NCBI GenBank assembly: GCA_007844125.1
Contig: CM017557.1
Coordinates: forward strand, 59,773,050 to 59,837,049
Reading direction: 5' to 3'
Length of the DNA stretch: 64,000 nucleotides
Source: Sinonovacula constricta
Taxonomy: Eukaryota; Mollusca; Bivalvia; Cardiida; Solecurtidae
Part shown: positions 1 to 12,481 of the stretch, in pieces
Layout of the letters: each line of letters opens with the position of its first letter
Numbering within the stretch: position 1 is the first letter of the stretch
The notes under the pieces: generated by a model
The model's input: the letters and a program-made list of their open reading frames with translations, nothing else
Told to the model about the DNA's origin: nothing
Databases searched by the model: none
Translations under genes and position numbers: made by a program

Positions 1-1597
1 TTGTATGGATACACTAGGCTTGATAATATTGTGTGATTTAATTCTTATCAGATAAAATGCATTTTATTTCAGCCATATTGATTTAAGCTTAGTAAAGTAG
101 ATGCCAACGCAAAGAAAACACACCTTAGGTCTATGAATCATGTCCCCGTGAGGATTGGCGATTATTATATATGAAAGTGATTTCTTACTGGAAAGTAAAA
201 ACAGGTGTTTTTTTATACTCTCTAGAAGGAGATAAATATTCTTTAAAAGAAGATGAAAATGAGCAGCAGGAGCAACAACAGCAACAATGACAACCACAAT
301 TTTTTTTTTCATTCATTTATGCAGTATATTTATTTTATTTCAACACCTTAATATATTTGGCGCTGTATGACCTATCAAGTGTTGGTGTGCTGTAAACACA
401 CACACACCCACCCCAAAATACATCTTAATATACTAAAACACTTGATTTTGTTAAAACCAAATAACAGGTGAAATAGTTGATGCACCAAAGAACTAAAGTT
501 GAAATAAGATAATTGAACAACAAGCCCTTTGCTTTGTGGAAGGGTAAAGGTACCTGTAGACTGGAAATTTGCAATACAAAAGATTTCTTTCTGTGAAATC
601 AACACATTAGAATTTAGAATGCTGGGGCACAAATTGAAACAAATTAATATTGGGCAGATGGTACCCAGTTTGAGGGAAAAAGTATATTTCTTTTACTCGG
701 CGGAAATGCCCCCTAATATCTAAACCAAAAATAAAGCAAAATTAAAGGCCTGACATTAAAAATCCATTCAAAACTGGCAAAATTTCTTCACTGTGCTTTT
801 CTTTGGCAAACACAAAATCAACATACAAAAATTCAATAGCCTGCCTTATTAGGGTATTTAAACTTTGAACATATTTAAAGCTTCCTTTAGAAAAAATGTT
901 TTGTGTACACTAAGTTCGTAAAGTATTATATCCAGGTATCTGCAACCTTGTGGCCTACTGAGTAAAATCTGCATTCTTGAAATTCCTACAAAAGGCAGAA
1001 AATAAATTTGATCTGACTTGAATTTTAACCTGCAAAGAATGAATCAGTCAGGCTGAAGAAAATAGTGTAGATCAAGATCAGCAATAAGGCTTGAGAATTC
1101 TGGCTAGTGACCTGTATCTGTTCATGTTAACAAATTGAATAATGGCAGGTTAAAGCTGTGCATGATCATGAGCCACACTTTTTGCCACTCCAGTAAGAGA
1201 GTGCACATGCATGAGATGGCAAGTTAGGGCTTTAAATCTTATCACTGTCGATCAGATGTGGTGACAGACATTGCACAATAAAATAGCTGTGAACTTGCAT
1301 TTATTTTACAGCTAGTCTGCCCATGGGACTACAAGACTTGTAAAACATGTACACAAAATGTCCCTTAAGGGTTGGCATAAGTGCAGCAATTAAGTTTTTT
1401 CTACGTTTCTTACATTTAAAGTCGTGTATCAAGGTTTTGTAAAGATAAGAATGTTAAAGGCTTAAAATCTACCCTGTAATCAGAATGCAAATGTTCTCTG
1501 TTTGTTCATGGTATCCTGTACTTAATTCAAATATTTGGATATCTGAAAACTACCATTGGAGCACAAGGGGGTGGAGGGGGTGAGTGGGGTGGGTGGG

Positions 1598-1800
1598 TGT
1601 CGGCAAGCGGTTAATAGGCTGCAAATTGTACCTCCTCAGCCCATCACTGCACAGGTTTGAGTCCTGGGAGTAACAAGTTTTTGACCTGTTGGGCACTGGT
1701 GCTCTACACGGATGTTAGATTGAGACTTTCCGCAAACCATGAAAGCTGAACATTGCCAATGCATAATCATATCCGTGTCGGTGTGATGTATCTGAAAACC
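1598..1800 (+). mobile_element. Divergent SINE-B-like unit
   Basis: tcggcaagcggttaataggc, ctcctcagcccatcactgca, caggtttgagtcctggga give a tRNA-like head; further right accatgaaagctgaacattg ccaatgcataatcatatcc resembles a decayed SINE-B tail. Tentative. Confidence 0.45.
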
Positions 1801-2279
1801 AAACTATGTGGTCAATATTGTAAGGATTCAATTTAAATAAACCAACAATCATAAAAATGTAGCTGTTGTAAAGTACAAACATTATGCAATATACCTGTTA
1901 TGTAAGTATGCCATATAACTACAGTGTCAAGCACAAACATGCCATATGCCTATTGTTGTATATAAATGTTACTTCTAACATTCTGTAAGTAATATTTTAT
2001 TGAAAAAAGCATATTGATAATGAATGTTCTAATTAACATGTAGTATATAAGCACACTTTTGTTTAACCAGAATTTAAAAAAGGGAATATGTAATATTACA
2101 TTCTGCTATCTCAAGGTCAGGAGAGTCAATCGTTGCACCACTTTTCAACAACTTTTTTAACCCAATTTGCACTCCACAGCCAAGCATATCTCTGAACTGC
2201 TCATGTTGTAATATACATTTATTGTATACAAATGCCAGTTGTTTACAATAACTAGATTGATACTTAACTATAGGTAGAT

Positions 2280-2462
2280 TGATACCAAGGTTGTTTTTTT
2301 TCACTGTCGGGAAGGGACCCATGCCCTGGAAAGGGCCCATGCCTGATAATTTTGGGGAAAATAATGTAATTTCTTTCTTAAAGCTGAATAAAAAACCGGA
2401 GGTAAAGTTACTTTTTGGGGCATTGCATAGTTTTAAAGAAATTTTCTAAAGGAAAAAAAGCC
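2280..2462 (+). repeat. Old interspersed repeat (copy 1)
   Basis: ccaaggttgtt, actgtcgggaagggaccc, gggcccatgcc..ataattttggggaaaata, gtaaagttactttttgggg, aaattttctaaaggaaa. The reverse complement of 16160-16330 matches it through the same blocks. Confidence 0.7.
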
Positions 2463-2878
2463 CTAGATACTGATGCAATAATTTAAATAAGTGCAACTCG
2501 TGTGGTTCTATATATGTAGTTCTGTCTATCACATACCTACATAAAACTCTGATCAAGTTACTTCAAACCTAAGGATTTTAAGATTATTTGGTCTAGTTGC
2601 AACTCATGTGGACTCTTGATCGAAAACACTGATTTCAACTCATCAAGTTACTTATACATAGAACCATAACTTTACAAAAATTCATTCTTTGTACAGCTTT
2701 TGGTTATGTGATTTTCCCACTGTCTGTTCTCCTTATTTGTAAATGTGGTTACTTGATACAGGGTTAACCCTTAGCTTGCATATTGTAAAAATTAAAGCTT
2801 AATTCCTTTCTTTTACATATCAGATATGTTACACGTATAGGATAACATACATATTCATAGAAATTAAACAACAAATAG

Positions 2879-2975
2879 TGTAGATTCCAGCAGGGAGCTG
2901 GTAGATCTAGATCTACAATATTTGACTAAGCCTTACTATAAATACGTGGATAGCAGGCTAAGAATTAACCTGTTG
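2879..2975 (+). repeat. Hairpin-containing interspersed repeat
   Basis: gtagattccagcagggagct ggtagatctagatctac forms an imperfect hairpin, then actaagcc and atagcaggctaagaa. Related copies: 9007-9060 (gtagatcccaatcag / ctgatctggatctac), 40194-40300 and 44268-44352 (gtctaa-cctg, ttagcaggctaa). Confidence 0.55.
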
Positions 2976-3621
2976 TGTGTAAAGTTAGGTGAAGTTGATA
3001 GACCAGGTTTCTTAACTTTTTATTCTAAATGTCGTGCTTGGCCGCCCCTGTAAAGGATATGGTATGAGACTGAAGGAAGATATATTTATTGTTTGTTTGT
3101 AAAGAAGATATGATACACAGAACAGTTGACTACCTGTTAAAAAACCCTTCACCTGCTTGCAACGAATAAATCAGGGTTATAAATAAAGTGAAGATCCAGA
3201 TCATTTAAGCAGAACCTGTCACGGCTCTAGTTGTATTGTTCTATAACTGTTGTTAAGCAAAAATTAATTTCAGTTTAAGATAAAATAAATTGTCTCCACC
3301 CAGAAATTTTGCTGTGCTCTCTAAAACCTTATACTCAAGTAACTTTGTAATAAACGCCCCCCCTCTCTAATAATTGCCCCTCCCCAACGATTTTCTGTAA
3401 AAAATTGAAGGAACAAACTATTTAGTAACTTGTTTGTAAAATAAAACTGTCTTTACTCACAATCCTAACTAAATTAAACTTTAACTTCTGAAACTTGTAA
3501 AAGTACAGTTAACTGATTTTAATTAATGCCCCCTTTTTAGACCTTGTAATGCCCATCAGGGTGTTAAAAACTAAGTTACAGTATAAATTCCATCACAATT
3601 TCAACACTTCCTGTTATGCAC

Positions 3622-3944
3622 TGGACCTGGTAGTACAATTGGTAGAGCGTTGGTTCCAGGTACAGGATGTCCCAGGTTCAGTCCCGGGCCACGACATACC
3701 AAAGTCGTTAAAAATGGTAGTGGTATAGCTCCCTTGCTAATGCTCAAGCAAATATAAGGGTCGTTCTGCAAGTAGTTGACCCGGTGTCAGGATAATGTGA
3801 CTGGGTGTGGTATCATGTTTGGTGTTCATGGCATGCTATAGATGGTGAAGGCAGCACTATATCTGCTTCAAGTGGACACCGTCTCCAGATAACTGAAATA
3901 TTGTTGGTGGGACGATAAACTCAATTAACAATAAACAAACAAAC
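3622..3944 (+). mobile_element. SINE-A copy (tRNA-derived)
   Basis: Reference copy for the family here called SINE-A. tRNA-like head with A-box-like gtacaattggtagagcg and B-box ggttcagtccc, then a core with ataccaaagtcgttaaaaat, ggtagtggtatagctccc, tgctaatgctcaagc, then ggtgtcaggataatgtgac, catgctata..gtgaaggcagc, and a tail gacgataaac with a CAAA-rich end. Full length is about 320 bp. Confidence 0.9.
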
Positions 3945-4950
3945 TTTCTGTTATTTAATTTGCCTTATATTCTGAACTGTTACAAAATGAGTTTTGCATG
4001 GTTTGTTGAAGTTTTTCCCCTTAATCAATAAGTTGTGAACTCTCCATGCTTTAGTTATAAACTTTATGTAGGTTCCCTTTTGCTTGTATATTTTCTGCCT
4101 CTTCTTAAAGTTCTTTGCAATAATTCCACTCAAGTAACTTCAGAGCAATTAACATATTGTTAAAATATTTAAACTCATTTATTCGGAGCACCCCATGTTC
4201 TAGTCATAAATGTATCGCAAACCCAGTTTGAATCTTTTAAGTTTCATTACTGATATGGTAAAATGCTGTTAAAAGCAGATGCACTTAGTAACTGATTGGA
4301 GTAATTGATCATCTTAGTTTTCAGTCATCATATTTTAAATATGTTTTTGTAGCCTTACTCTTTTTTTATATTAGATTCAATATAGACATTAAGAGACATT
4401 AAGGCTGAGTATCGAATTAGGGTTCTTTGGATAATTCAATACTTGAAAATAGTTGTGGATGCATGTAGATGCATGAAAAGGTCACATGACTTCCACTTTA
4501 CAGATAAACAACAAAAGGGTGGACACTAGTGACAATCTGAGTAAGGTTTGGTCTGACAATTCAGTAACAATCGTCGTGTGGCATTCCCAATATGTTTGCG
4601 GAATCTAAAAATAGTATTAAAAAACTACATAGCCAAAAGATGAAAATACCCTGTGTAAAAATTAAAACATAATTAACTGTTGCCACATGCTAACATTCAA
4701 TAAGTTTAATCGTAATTACTGTTACAGTGAACATCTGGATTCAGCCTTTGAATTGAAATACATGCTGCCTTTGCAATGACTGAATATTTTAGACACAAAA
4801 CATAGTTGTTTTGGCTAAGGCATTTTTAAATTTTAACTGCATTGCTTCTGGACATTTGCAATTGTTGAAACCGATGATTCAAGAAATGTGATAATCTTTT
4901 TTTCGTCAATACTGTTGACTTAATTCATAGCTTTTTTTTTTAAAATTTCA

Positions 4951-5046
4951 CTACCTAGACATTTGTCTGGGGTCTTCCCCCACCAAGAAGCTGGATGTTG
5001 CTATAATGATCATTACTGGTCACTGCAATGTATTTAAAAAAACAAC
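4951..5046 (+). mobile_element. SINE-B 3' fragment
   Basis: ctacctagacatttgtctgg ggtcttcc, aagctggatgttgctataat gatcattactggtcactgc, aatgtatttaaaaa. Head absent. Confidence 0.85.
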
Positions 5047-5069
5047 ATATTTTTAGCAATAATTTAAAA

Positions 5070-5145
5070 TTTTGTTCTGTTTAGATTTTGTTCTGTTTAG
5101 ATTTTGTTCTGTTTAGATTTGTTCTGTTTAGATTTTGTTCTGTTT
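5070..5145 (+). repeat. Tandem repeat, 16-17-bp unit
   Basis: Five near-identical units of ttttgttctgtttaga, immediately beside a minus-strand SINE-B end. Confidence 0.9.
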
Positions 5146-5324
5146 TTGATATACATCGCAGTGACTGATTATTATCATTATGGTGATAATCCAACAATTT
5201 TTGGGGAGGAAGAACCACTGGCACACAGCAGGTCAGATGAACTACCTTCCCACTCAAACCCACATGGTGGGAGGCTTAGCAGTCAGATGAGTTACAAGTT
5301 GGCTATTCTACCACTATGCCACAG
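5143..5324 (-). mobile_element. SINE-B copy, minus strand
   Basis: On the minus strand: gcatagtggtagaatagcc, ctcatctgactgctaagcct cccaccatgtgggtttgag, then tggttcttcctcccc, atcaccataatgataataat, gtcactgcgatgtatatc. Confidence 0.8.
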
Positions 5325-6414
5325 TTGTTTTTTGTAATAAATGTAGCTCAAAAAAAAAGGTTAAAATACTAGTGTCCCCTGACAAAGGTGTGGTTTATTT
5401 TCTTAAACTTTGATACAAGTTGTTAAACTAAACCAACACCTGCTGGTTCAATACCAGGGCTTGGAATGTTTTGATAAACTCTACATAGATCTACATAGAT
5501 TATCTAGAGAGATAACAAGGTCCCATTGTTGTAAGACTTAAGTTTGTTGGTTGTAAGTTACACAGCTAGGAGGTGGGGTATATGCTTTATGAGTCCAAAT
5601 CTGTGACCCAGGCCCTAAGATATGTGTGTTTGTATGGTCCAGCTAAAATTTATACTTTTACATTACTATGCTTATTAAAAGAAAAAATATGTTCATATCT
5701 TGCATACACAGTTGCCATTGCTAGTTAATGCATAATAGCAAGCTATTATTGCTGTGTTGTAGTTTGTAGGTCATGTTTTAGTAAATGTAATCTTCTGTAT
5801 AAATTATTTATCTCAGTATGGCATATGACATGTTAAACATATTGTTCAATTTTAAATAAAATATGAAAATGCACCATTTGAAAAATTGAATAAATTCAAG
5901 AATTATTAACACATTGTACAAAAAATGGAAAAAAAACACCCATTATGTTTTGTATGATCACTTTTGTTTATTAAGCCTTTAGAATAAGACCTTTCTGAAT
6001 AAGTATATTGGCTGCAAGATTATGTGCATCAGTTTTTGTGTATGTATTATTTTATAAAAAAATGTTAAATTGTTTCATATATCATTTTGCAATTATTAAT
6101 TGTTGCTTTTATCAAGTGTTTGTCTATTAGCGGAACTAATGTCATTGTATCACTTAACAGCTTGTCCACCTGGGATGTTAAATGAGGGTCAAACAGTTTG
6201 CTAATATTAAATGGCAATATTTTTTTCACTGTTTTGGCAATTTAGATAAATAAATAGATTAGAGCTTGGATTTGGCATTTTATTTTAGATTAAATATTTA
6301 ATATTTTAATTTAGATTAAATTGAGACATAATTTTTGCATGAAGTCAAATAATGAAAGAAATCACACTATGTGTTTTTCTCAAATCTATTAATAAGCATT
6401 ATGGGGAGTTCTAC

Positions 6415-6667
6415 TAAAAATAGATATCCACATCAGTGTGGATTCCCAGCATTATGATATAACATGACCTCAAAGTTGGTGGTTACGTCGTTTACTTAGT
6501 TTAAAAATAGTTAACAGCTGAAAAAAGCAAACTGTGCAGCTTGGCTCAGAAAGAAAATACCTGCTTATAATGACTAGTCTTGTGTTATATTTTGCTTTTC
6601 ACATAGATTTAGGATATCAGTAAACATCATTTTATATAATCTTTTCAGATGACAATAGTTTATTTAG
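6415..6667 (-). repeat. Interspersed repeat family G, left part
   Basis: ttctactaaaaatagatatc, cagtgtggat, acttagtttaaaaatag, aaactgtgcagcttggctca, taaacatcattttatataat cttttcag. The end of the same unit (ttggtctagactttgaatac caccttta) resumes at 6933 after the SINE-C insertion. Compare 15111-15372. Confidence 0.75.
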
Positions 6668-6922
6668 TTGGTTGTCGGGATAGAGCTTTGGATTGCGGAT
6701 CGGGAGGTCACGGGTTCAAACCCCGGCAGGGTCAAACCAAAGACTTTAAAGTTGGTAGTAGTGGCTTCCCTCCTAATGCTTTGGGCTAAGAAGACAACAT
6801 TCAGCTGACTCTTTGGTGTCAGTATTATGGACCTGCCGGGCTCAGTCCCTGGGCACGTCATTAGTGCCCCTGTGCTATAATGATAGAAATGTTGCTGCAA
6901 ATCCCAATCCCTGTTTGTGGGG
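6668..6922 (+). mobile_element. SINE-C copy
   Basis: 5'-shortened head (gggatagagctttggattgc, B-box gggttcaaacccc), then caaaccaaagactttaaagt, tggtagtagtggcttccctc, ctttggtgtcagtattatgg, gtgctataatgatagaaatg. It interrupts an older interspersed repeat (6415-6955). Confidence 0.88.
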
Positions 6923-7048
6923 GAAAAAAATCTTGGTCTAGACTTTGAATACCACCTTTAAAACTTTAATTAATTTTCCTTTTTCTTAATGTTTTTGTTA
7001 GGATTTTCTGATAATTTAGATGATTTTATGGATGAACATTTTCGTCAA

Positions 7049-7130
7049 CATTGCTTTTGACTTTTTGCAGCACTTATGCCAATGTAAAGCGTCATGAGGG
7101 CAAGGGTTTAGGTCTCAGAGCTTGAATTTG
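7049..7130 (+). repeat. Degenerate copy of exon 1 acceptor region
   Basis: The segment tgcttttg..ttttgcagcact..atg...taaagc at 7051-7110 aligns with the true acceptor and start region at 7211-7260, about 160 nt downstream: polypyrimidine tract, gcagcact, and an ATG-containing stretch in the same order. Similarity fades after ~50 nt. It retains a plausible AG acceptor at 7069-7070. Homology is likely but not certain because of decay. Confidence 0.55.
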
Positions 7131-7252
7131 CAGTTACTTATAGATTAACTTACTTTTTTACTTTTTCCTAAAACATATTTTTCTGCTATAATAAACAATT
7201 TCATTGACCCTGCTTTTGTCTCTTTGCAGCACTGATGTCACATTAAAGCAGC

Positions 7253-7369
7253 ATGTCGGCTCGGGATGTGCAGAACTTTGAGAGCGGGAGAATTAATGCT
7301 CTCAGAGATGAACGAGTTTACATACAGAAGAAAACATTCACAAAATGGGCAAATGCCTTCCTGGAAAAG
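7253..7369 (+). CDS. SPTBN5: Beta-H spectrin coding exon 1 (start, CH1 begins)
   Basis: Encodes residues 1-39, beginning MSARDVQNF. The acceptor AG is at 7228-7229, so 7230-7252 is 5' UTR carried on the same exon. An in-frame TAA at 7244-7246 fixes the ATG at 7253 as the first possible start. The actinin-type actin-binding signature 1 ([10 protein letters not shown]) is residues 25-34. Donor is AAG/gtaagc, phase 0. The leader before CH1 is only about 24 residues, as I recall for beta-H chains and shorter than in conventional beta-spectrins. No other coding exon is seen upstream. Confidence 0.93.
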
Positions 7370-8158
7370 GTAAGCTTTCTTTCATATCTAGATTCGTTTT
7401 TATAATTTGACAATGATATAGAGGCGAGCTTGTCCAAGTGCAGATGATTGGCCTGCTGACAAAATAAAGGCCTGAGGTGTTCTGTCCAGCTCTGCATGTA
7501 TATTATCGTTTATATATATTGTGTTCATCTGGAGTAACATTTTTTCTCAGAAATATTTTTTGTCTCATTTTTTGTCTTGATATATTACAATGCATTCGCA
7601 GCTAAATAATTAACCAGTAAGCAAGGTTGTTTTTGATACTATTTGTAGTAACAATCTGTGTAATTTATATAATCTTTTGTTTCAATTTGTATAATATTTT
7701 TTAACTCCTAAGTTTCTACAGCAGTTCCAAATTGGTAGAAATTTCCATGCAAGGAGCACCTTCTTTGGTAACTGATTGTAGTCATTTTAGCATTCAAGAA
7801 TGAAGACTCCAAATATCTAAGTACAATCTCTAAAGCCCACCCCCCATCCCCAAGGTTAGAAATATAAATAAACTTTCAACCTTACCACCTCACCCATAGT
7901 GATGATAATTGTATAGATGTTTCATTTAGGAAGTCAATAGCTGTACCTAAGGGTCACTTGCTTTTGAGATGTTGATTTCATGCTTGACACATCATACAAT
8001 TCTATTATTTTTTCTTATTACTTTCAACTGAATGTATTGTGTCTCCGATGTATTGTGTCTTTGCACTAGTTATTCTTTTGTGTATAGGTAAGTTTACATG
8101 GCATTTCATTAAAGAACGGATTCACTTTATGTATTTTAAATATCTCTACTTGGGGGTG

Positions 8159-8436
8159 ACCAGCCGCAATAGCTCAAGTGGTAGAGTGTCGGCTTGATCG
8201 GGAGGTTGCGGATTCAATCCCTGGATGGGTCAAACCAAAGACTTTAAAGTTGGTAGTAGTGGCTTCCCTCCTAACGCTCGGGGCTATGGGGACAGCATTA
8301 CTCCTGACTTGTGGGTGGCAGTACAATGAACTGGCCAGGTTCAGTCCCTGGGCCCCACATAGGTGCCCCTGTGCTAAAATGATAGAAATGTTGCTGCACA
8401 GAATCGGCAAAAATATCGGCAAATCCCATCCCATCT
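8159..8436 (+). mobile_element. SINE-C copy, full length
   Basis: Reference copy for SINE-C: head accagccgcaatagctcaag tggtagagtg, B-box ggattcaatccc, core with accaaagactttaaagttgg tagtagtggcttccctcc taacgctcgggg, segment ggcagtacaatgaactgg, tail gtgctaaaatgatagaaatg ttgctgcacag and a CATCC-rich end. Confidence 0.9.
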
Positions 8437-8679
8437 ACTTGGGGGTATGCTAATGGCTAAGATGTAGAGAAGCTGACTTGCCGGCCTCTCATTGGATCCG
8501 ATCGCCACTTGACCATATTTGCATTGCTGCAATGTATTGAAAAAAACAAAAAACACAAACAAAACAAACGTTTAGCTTCCTTAACTATGTCTTTCAATCA
8601 ACCTTTAATCTACTATAATTGTTAATAACACATTTCTATATTCTATAAAAGTCTTATTTTCTAATATAAAGGATAAGAA

Positions 8680-8983
8680 ACTCCTTGGTAGAGCAGTGGC
8701 TCCAGGTACTGGAGGCCCCAGGTCCGATCCCCAGCCGCGACATACCAAAGTCACTAAAAATAGTAGTGTTATAGCTTCCTTGCTAGTGCTCAAGCAAATG
8801 TAAGGGTAGTTCCATGACTGGTTTGCCCGATGTCAGGATAAATTGACTGGGTATGGCATCATGCCAGGTGTTCACGGCATGCTATACACAGTGAAGGCAG
8901 CACTATATCTGCTTCAAGTGGACACCATCTCCAGATAACTGAAATACAGTTGGTGGAACAATAAACCTAATAAACATAAACAT
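8680..8983 (+). mobile_element. SINE-A copy, 5' truncated
   Basis: Starts inside the tRNA-like head (ggtagagcagtggctccagg) with B-box ggtccgatcccc, then the complete SINE-A core and tail ending aataaacctaataaac. Confidence 0.88.
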
Positions 8984-9860
8984 ATTGCTGGAGACTTGGT
9001 AACAAAGTGTAGATCCCAATCAGCTGGGAGCTGCCTGATCTGGATCTACATTGTTCTGTCAGTTTGTACTCGGCAGATCTAGGGTAAACCAAATGAAGTA
9101 AAGGTATTTTTATGATGATCACACATCTGGAACAATAAATGAATGCCCTCTATACATTGTCACATGATGCTGTCGTTATACAGTAAGATGAAGTTTGAAA
9201 CCATTTTCATGAAAGATAAATTAGGTTGTTACATTGAAATGAGGTTTTCGCTCAGCTGGAAACACTCTGTTCACTTTTCCCTCACCTGAAATGTTTTAAT
9301 GGTGGTTTTGCTTTGGATGGTCTTCATAGGCAAGCAAAATTGGATGCCTCGAACAAAAATGATTCAGCTACTAATTATACTCCTTGGAATTTTGTATGGT
9401 TATATAACATGGTGTAATTGTTTTTTTGAAATAGTATATGCAGATATTTTGCAGTATTAGGTTCTGTTTTGTGCATAGCTTGTGGGTTTTGTTGGAAAAG
9501 AGGTTTTTGTTACATAAAGTTGTTGCCAGTTTTTTTTTCTCTGTATATATTAAGCATGCATACCAAATAGTTTATAAAAAAAAAGTTGCTGTATTAAAAG
9601 TTAAACTTTTTCAGCCATTTCATTTATTAGTTTTTTTTGACAAAAAAACCCTTAAACAATAAAAAAAGTGGGATAAAAATCTTGAGGGAAGCTGTCAATA
9701 AGATTTGTTCTCCTCGTGATTCAATGTATATTCTCCACTTAGTTTGAATCTATTTAAAGTCATTTGGAAAACATGTTTTTATAACCCTTTACTTGCTAGA
9801 AACACCTGTAGTGTTTGGGGTATATTTTATATGAATAGAGTGAATGGTTAGCACCATTAC

Positions 9861-10382
9861 TGTGTTTAGGCTATAGCGCGCTTTTACATGATTGTCGCAG
9901 AATTCTTAGAGTTGGCGCTTATTTTTTAATTGAATGGGTCATTTTGGCAAGTGAATGAAAGTAAAGAACAAATAAAATGGGAAGAAATACTTCTATTTTT
10001 GTATCAGTCAATCAAAAATCTAAGCCTAGCTTGTACACAAACTAGTTTCTGCTAAAAATAGACCGACTTGCCATTACCTGTTGACCTTAAAACAGCTGTA
10101 TTGGATTGACTTTATATGCACTAGCGACTTCCGGTACGAACAACAACTCTGTTGTTCATAATTAATAGACGCTTCACATTTAATGATGCGGTATATAAGT
10201 AAAGTGCTTGGGTGATCCAAAACCTTGTGATGTTTTTTGCGATGTCTAAAAAAAAACATTTTCGTGAGGTTTTTTCATCTTTTTAAATGACCCACTTATT
10301 ATTAAATTGGCCCACTGTTTTCAGAACTGATGGATAAAATTGAAAATTGGCCCACTGCTTTGAAGTTCTAGCCTAAACGCTG
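9861..10382. mobile_element. Non-autonomous TIR element, 522 bp (hAT-like?)
   Basis: Ends TGTGTTTAGGCTA (9861) and TAGCCTAAACGCTG (to 10382) are inverted; flanking 7-bp direct repeat CCATTAC at 9854-9860 and 10383-10389. Interior has no transposase frame; it holds subterminal gggtcattttggc and two tggcccactg motifs. The 7-8-bp duplication and CAGYG-like termini suggest hAT, an inference only. Confidence 0.75.
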
Positions 10383-10870
10383 CCATTACATTAATCTCCA
10401 TTGACTGGCCAGTATACTGGGAAGAAACAGCACTCACATACTAAGTAACATGAACAATGCACAGTAAATCAATTTGTTTAAGAACTAACATCACATGGTC
10501 ACTTTTAGTGTTCGAACCCAAGACACCCGGACCTAGTGTATGTCTTGGCCACTAGATCATAGACAGTTGCAGTCAGGCAGCATGGAATTAACAGTACATG
10601 TTAATGAAAACTCTTCTCTTCTACAAAATATATTGATGATTCTGCAACTGTAGAATTAAGTGTGCAATTTAAAAATGCTCATGATTGATTTAGACTGATA
10701 AAAACATGTTAAAATGAATCTTGCCTATTAAGTCGTCAATTATCCATCAAGGAATGTGGAGCAGTTTAAAGTGAAGAGTAGCAAGCTCATCGACAAGTGT
10801 GCTGTGAACACGTTTATTGGTATTTGATGAATGTAGATATGACTCTGTTCCTGCTGATCATAAATTGTTT

Positions 10871-10965
10871 ACCAGACCTGGTAGCTCAATCAGAGCTTCG
10901 GCTCCAGGTATGAGAGGCCCCAGGTTTGAACCCGGGCCACGACATAACAGTTATAAAAAAATTTA
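10871..10965 (+). mobile_element. SINE-A head-only fragment
   Basis: Only the tRNA-like part and the first core bases remain: cagacctggtagctcaatc, ggctccaggta, ggtttgaacccgggccacg, then loss of similarity after cataacag. Confidence 0.75.
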
Positions 10966-11574
10966 TTAAATTATTAAAGTGTGTCAAAGTAAGGAAAATT
11001 GGGTAGGGAAAGCAGAGTAAGGGGTGTGTGTGGTGGGGCTGGTGGTGAGAGACAGGTATGTTATGTGTTAGTGTCCCTCACAGGTAGGCCAGCAGCTAAG
11101 TTATTCATTTTCAGCATTATTGTCAGTCAGGTACCAGCAGCTGATAAAACGCTGTGCAGTATATTGATCATTAAAAAAAAATTGTATTTATTACAAAACC
11201 CTTTCCTTACATAAAATGAAAATAAATCTTCATTTTTTCAAGTGGCATGAGTGGCAAGACTTGTATTTAGGATTTTTATAGAAAAAACAAACAAACTTGC
11301 AATAGGTCAAAAGCTTTTGTCTGCAGAATAGAGTCATGCCCATTTTTTTTTACTAGATAAGGGTGAAGGGTCTTTATAGTATATTCAAAGTGGGAGCAAA
11401 GTATATAACTAGTTTATTATTTTTATTTAGGGGGTCTAACTATGTTATTCAGAGGTTGTATATGATCAAACATCTTGGTTTGGTTTCAGACTAAATTAAT
11501 ATGTTGGTCTTTGGTTTATAATGCAACTCTGTGAGATTTCAATAGTTTGCTTTTATTTCTAAAGGACCGAGCAC

Positions 11575-11695
11575 TTAATTTATTAATGGGCTAAATTTAC
11601 TTAAGGGCTAAATTTTAAAAGGGCTACATTTGCTAAAGAGCTATATTTATTAAACTTACTGAAGGACTTAATTTACTAAAGGGCTAAACTTTACA
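11575..11695 (+). repeat. Short imperfect tandem repeat
   Basis: Units of about 20 bp, gggctaaatttactt(a)a, repeated with variation six to seven times. Confidence 0.75.
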
Positions 11696-12056
11696 AAATT
11701 TAGAAGTCAGGTATGAGTAATATGTAGAGTCTTGTTTAGTCTGAAAGTCTGTCTCCCAGGCAGACCAATAGCATGCATATTGATCTTCACTTTGTGCCCC
11801 CACTCAACATTCAGCACAGATCGTTATGTGGTGACAGCTGATGCACTCATAATCATAGAGCATTCAACTTAAACAATGTTAAGTATGTTGATGGGATAGA
11901 AAAGAATGGATTTTTCCTTTTACTTGATATTGAACGTATTTAGCTAAATGCAGTATGTGCATTGAGCTTGTCTTTTCAATAAGATTTAGTGCGCTGGTGG
12001 CCAAACAGTTAGAGTTGGTCACTTTTTATTCTTCAGCGCTTCATTTTTAGTCTCAA

Positions 12057-12297
12057 GGGGCTGCTCGTGGTGTAGAGGTAGAGTCGCTGATTTGTTACTC
12101 CACTGACTGCTTAGCTTCCCACCACGTGGGTTTCTAGTCCTGTTCGTGGCAAATTACTTAGTGTGAAAAGGTCTTCCAGACCCGAGGTGCACCGATGGTT
12201 CAACCCAGACACTTGTCTCTTGTCTTCCTCCACCAAAACAGCTGGAAATCGTTATAGTGATCATAATTGGTTAAAATGTCTCGAAAACAAACAAACA
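12057..12297 (+). mobile_element. SINE-B copy, full length
   Basis: Reference copy for SINE-B: ggggctgctcgtggtgtaga ggtagagtcgctgat, ccactgactgcttagcttcc caccacgtgggttt, cttagtgtgaaaaggtcttcc, cacttgtctcttgtcttcctcc, accaaaacagctggaaatcg, gatcataattggtt, aaaacaaacaaac. A second partial SINE-B-like unit follows (about 12318-12450). Confidence 0.88.
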
Positions 12298-12481
12298 ACA
12301 CAGGGGAAGTATTCTCCAATATAGGGAGGTCTTTCAGCTTACCTGGTTCTACCCAGACAATATCTGGGTTCTCCCTTCACTAGAATGGATGGATGTTGCA
12401 TATATGACCATTATTATGATGATGAAATAACTGAAAACAAAAAGAAACAAAACGGTTAAAGGGGATGCAGTAATTCTTCAA

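Larger units (their letters stand above)
1..7229. other. Upstream region / leader intron, no coding exon seen
   Basis: AT-rich DNA preceding the first coding exon. Because 7229 is a splice acceptor, at least its right part is an intron after an unlocated 5' UTR exon. It holds a LINE tail (about 340-402), a CA-rich stretch (396-415), a divergent SINE-B-like unit (about 1598-1800), SINE copies listed separately, a 16-17-bp tandem array (5070-5145) and old interspersed repeats. No promoter or first exon can be placed by eye. Confidence 0.6.
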
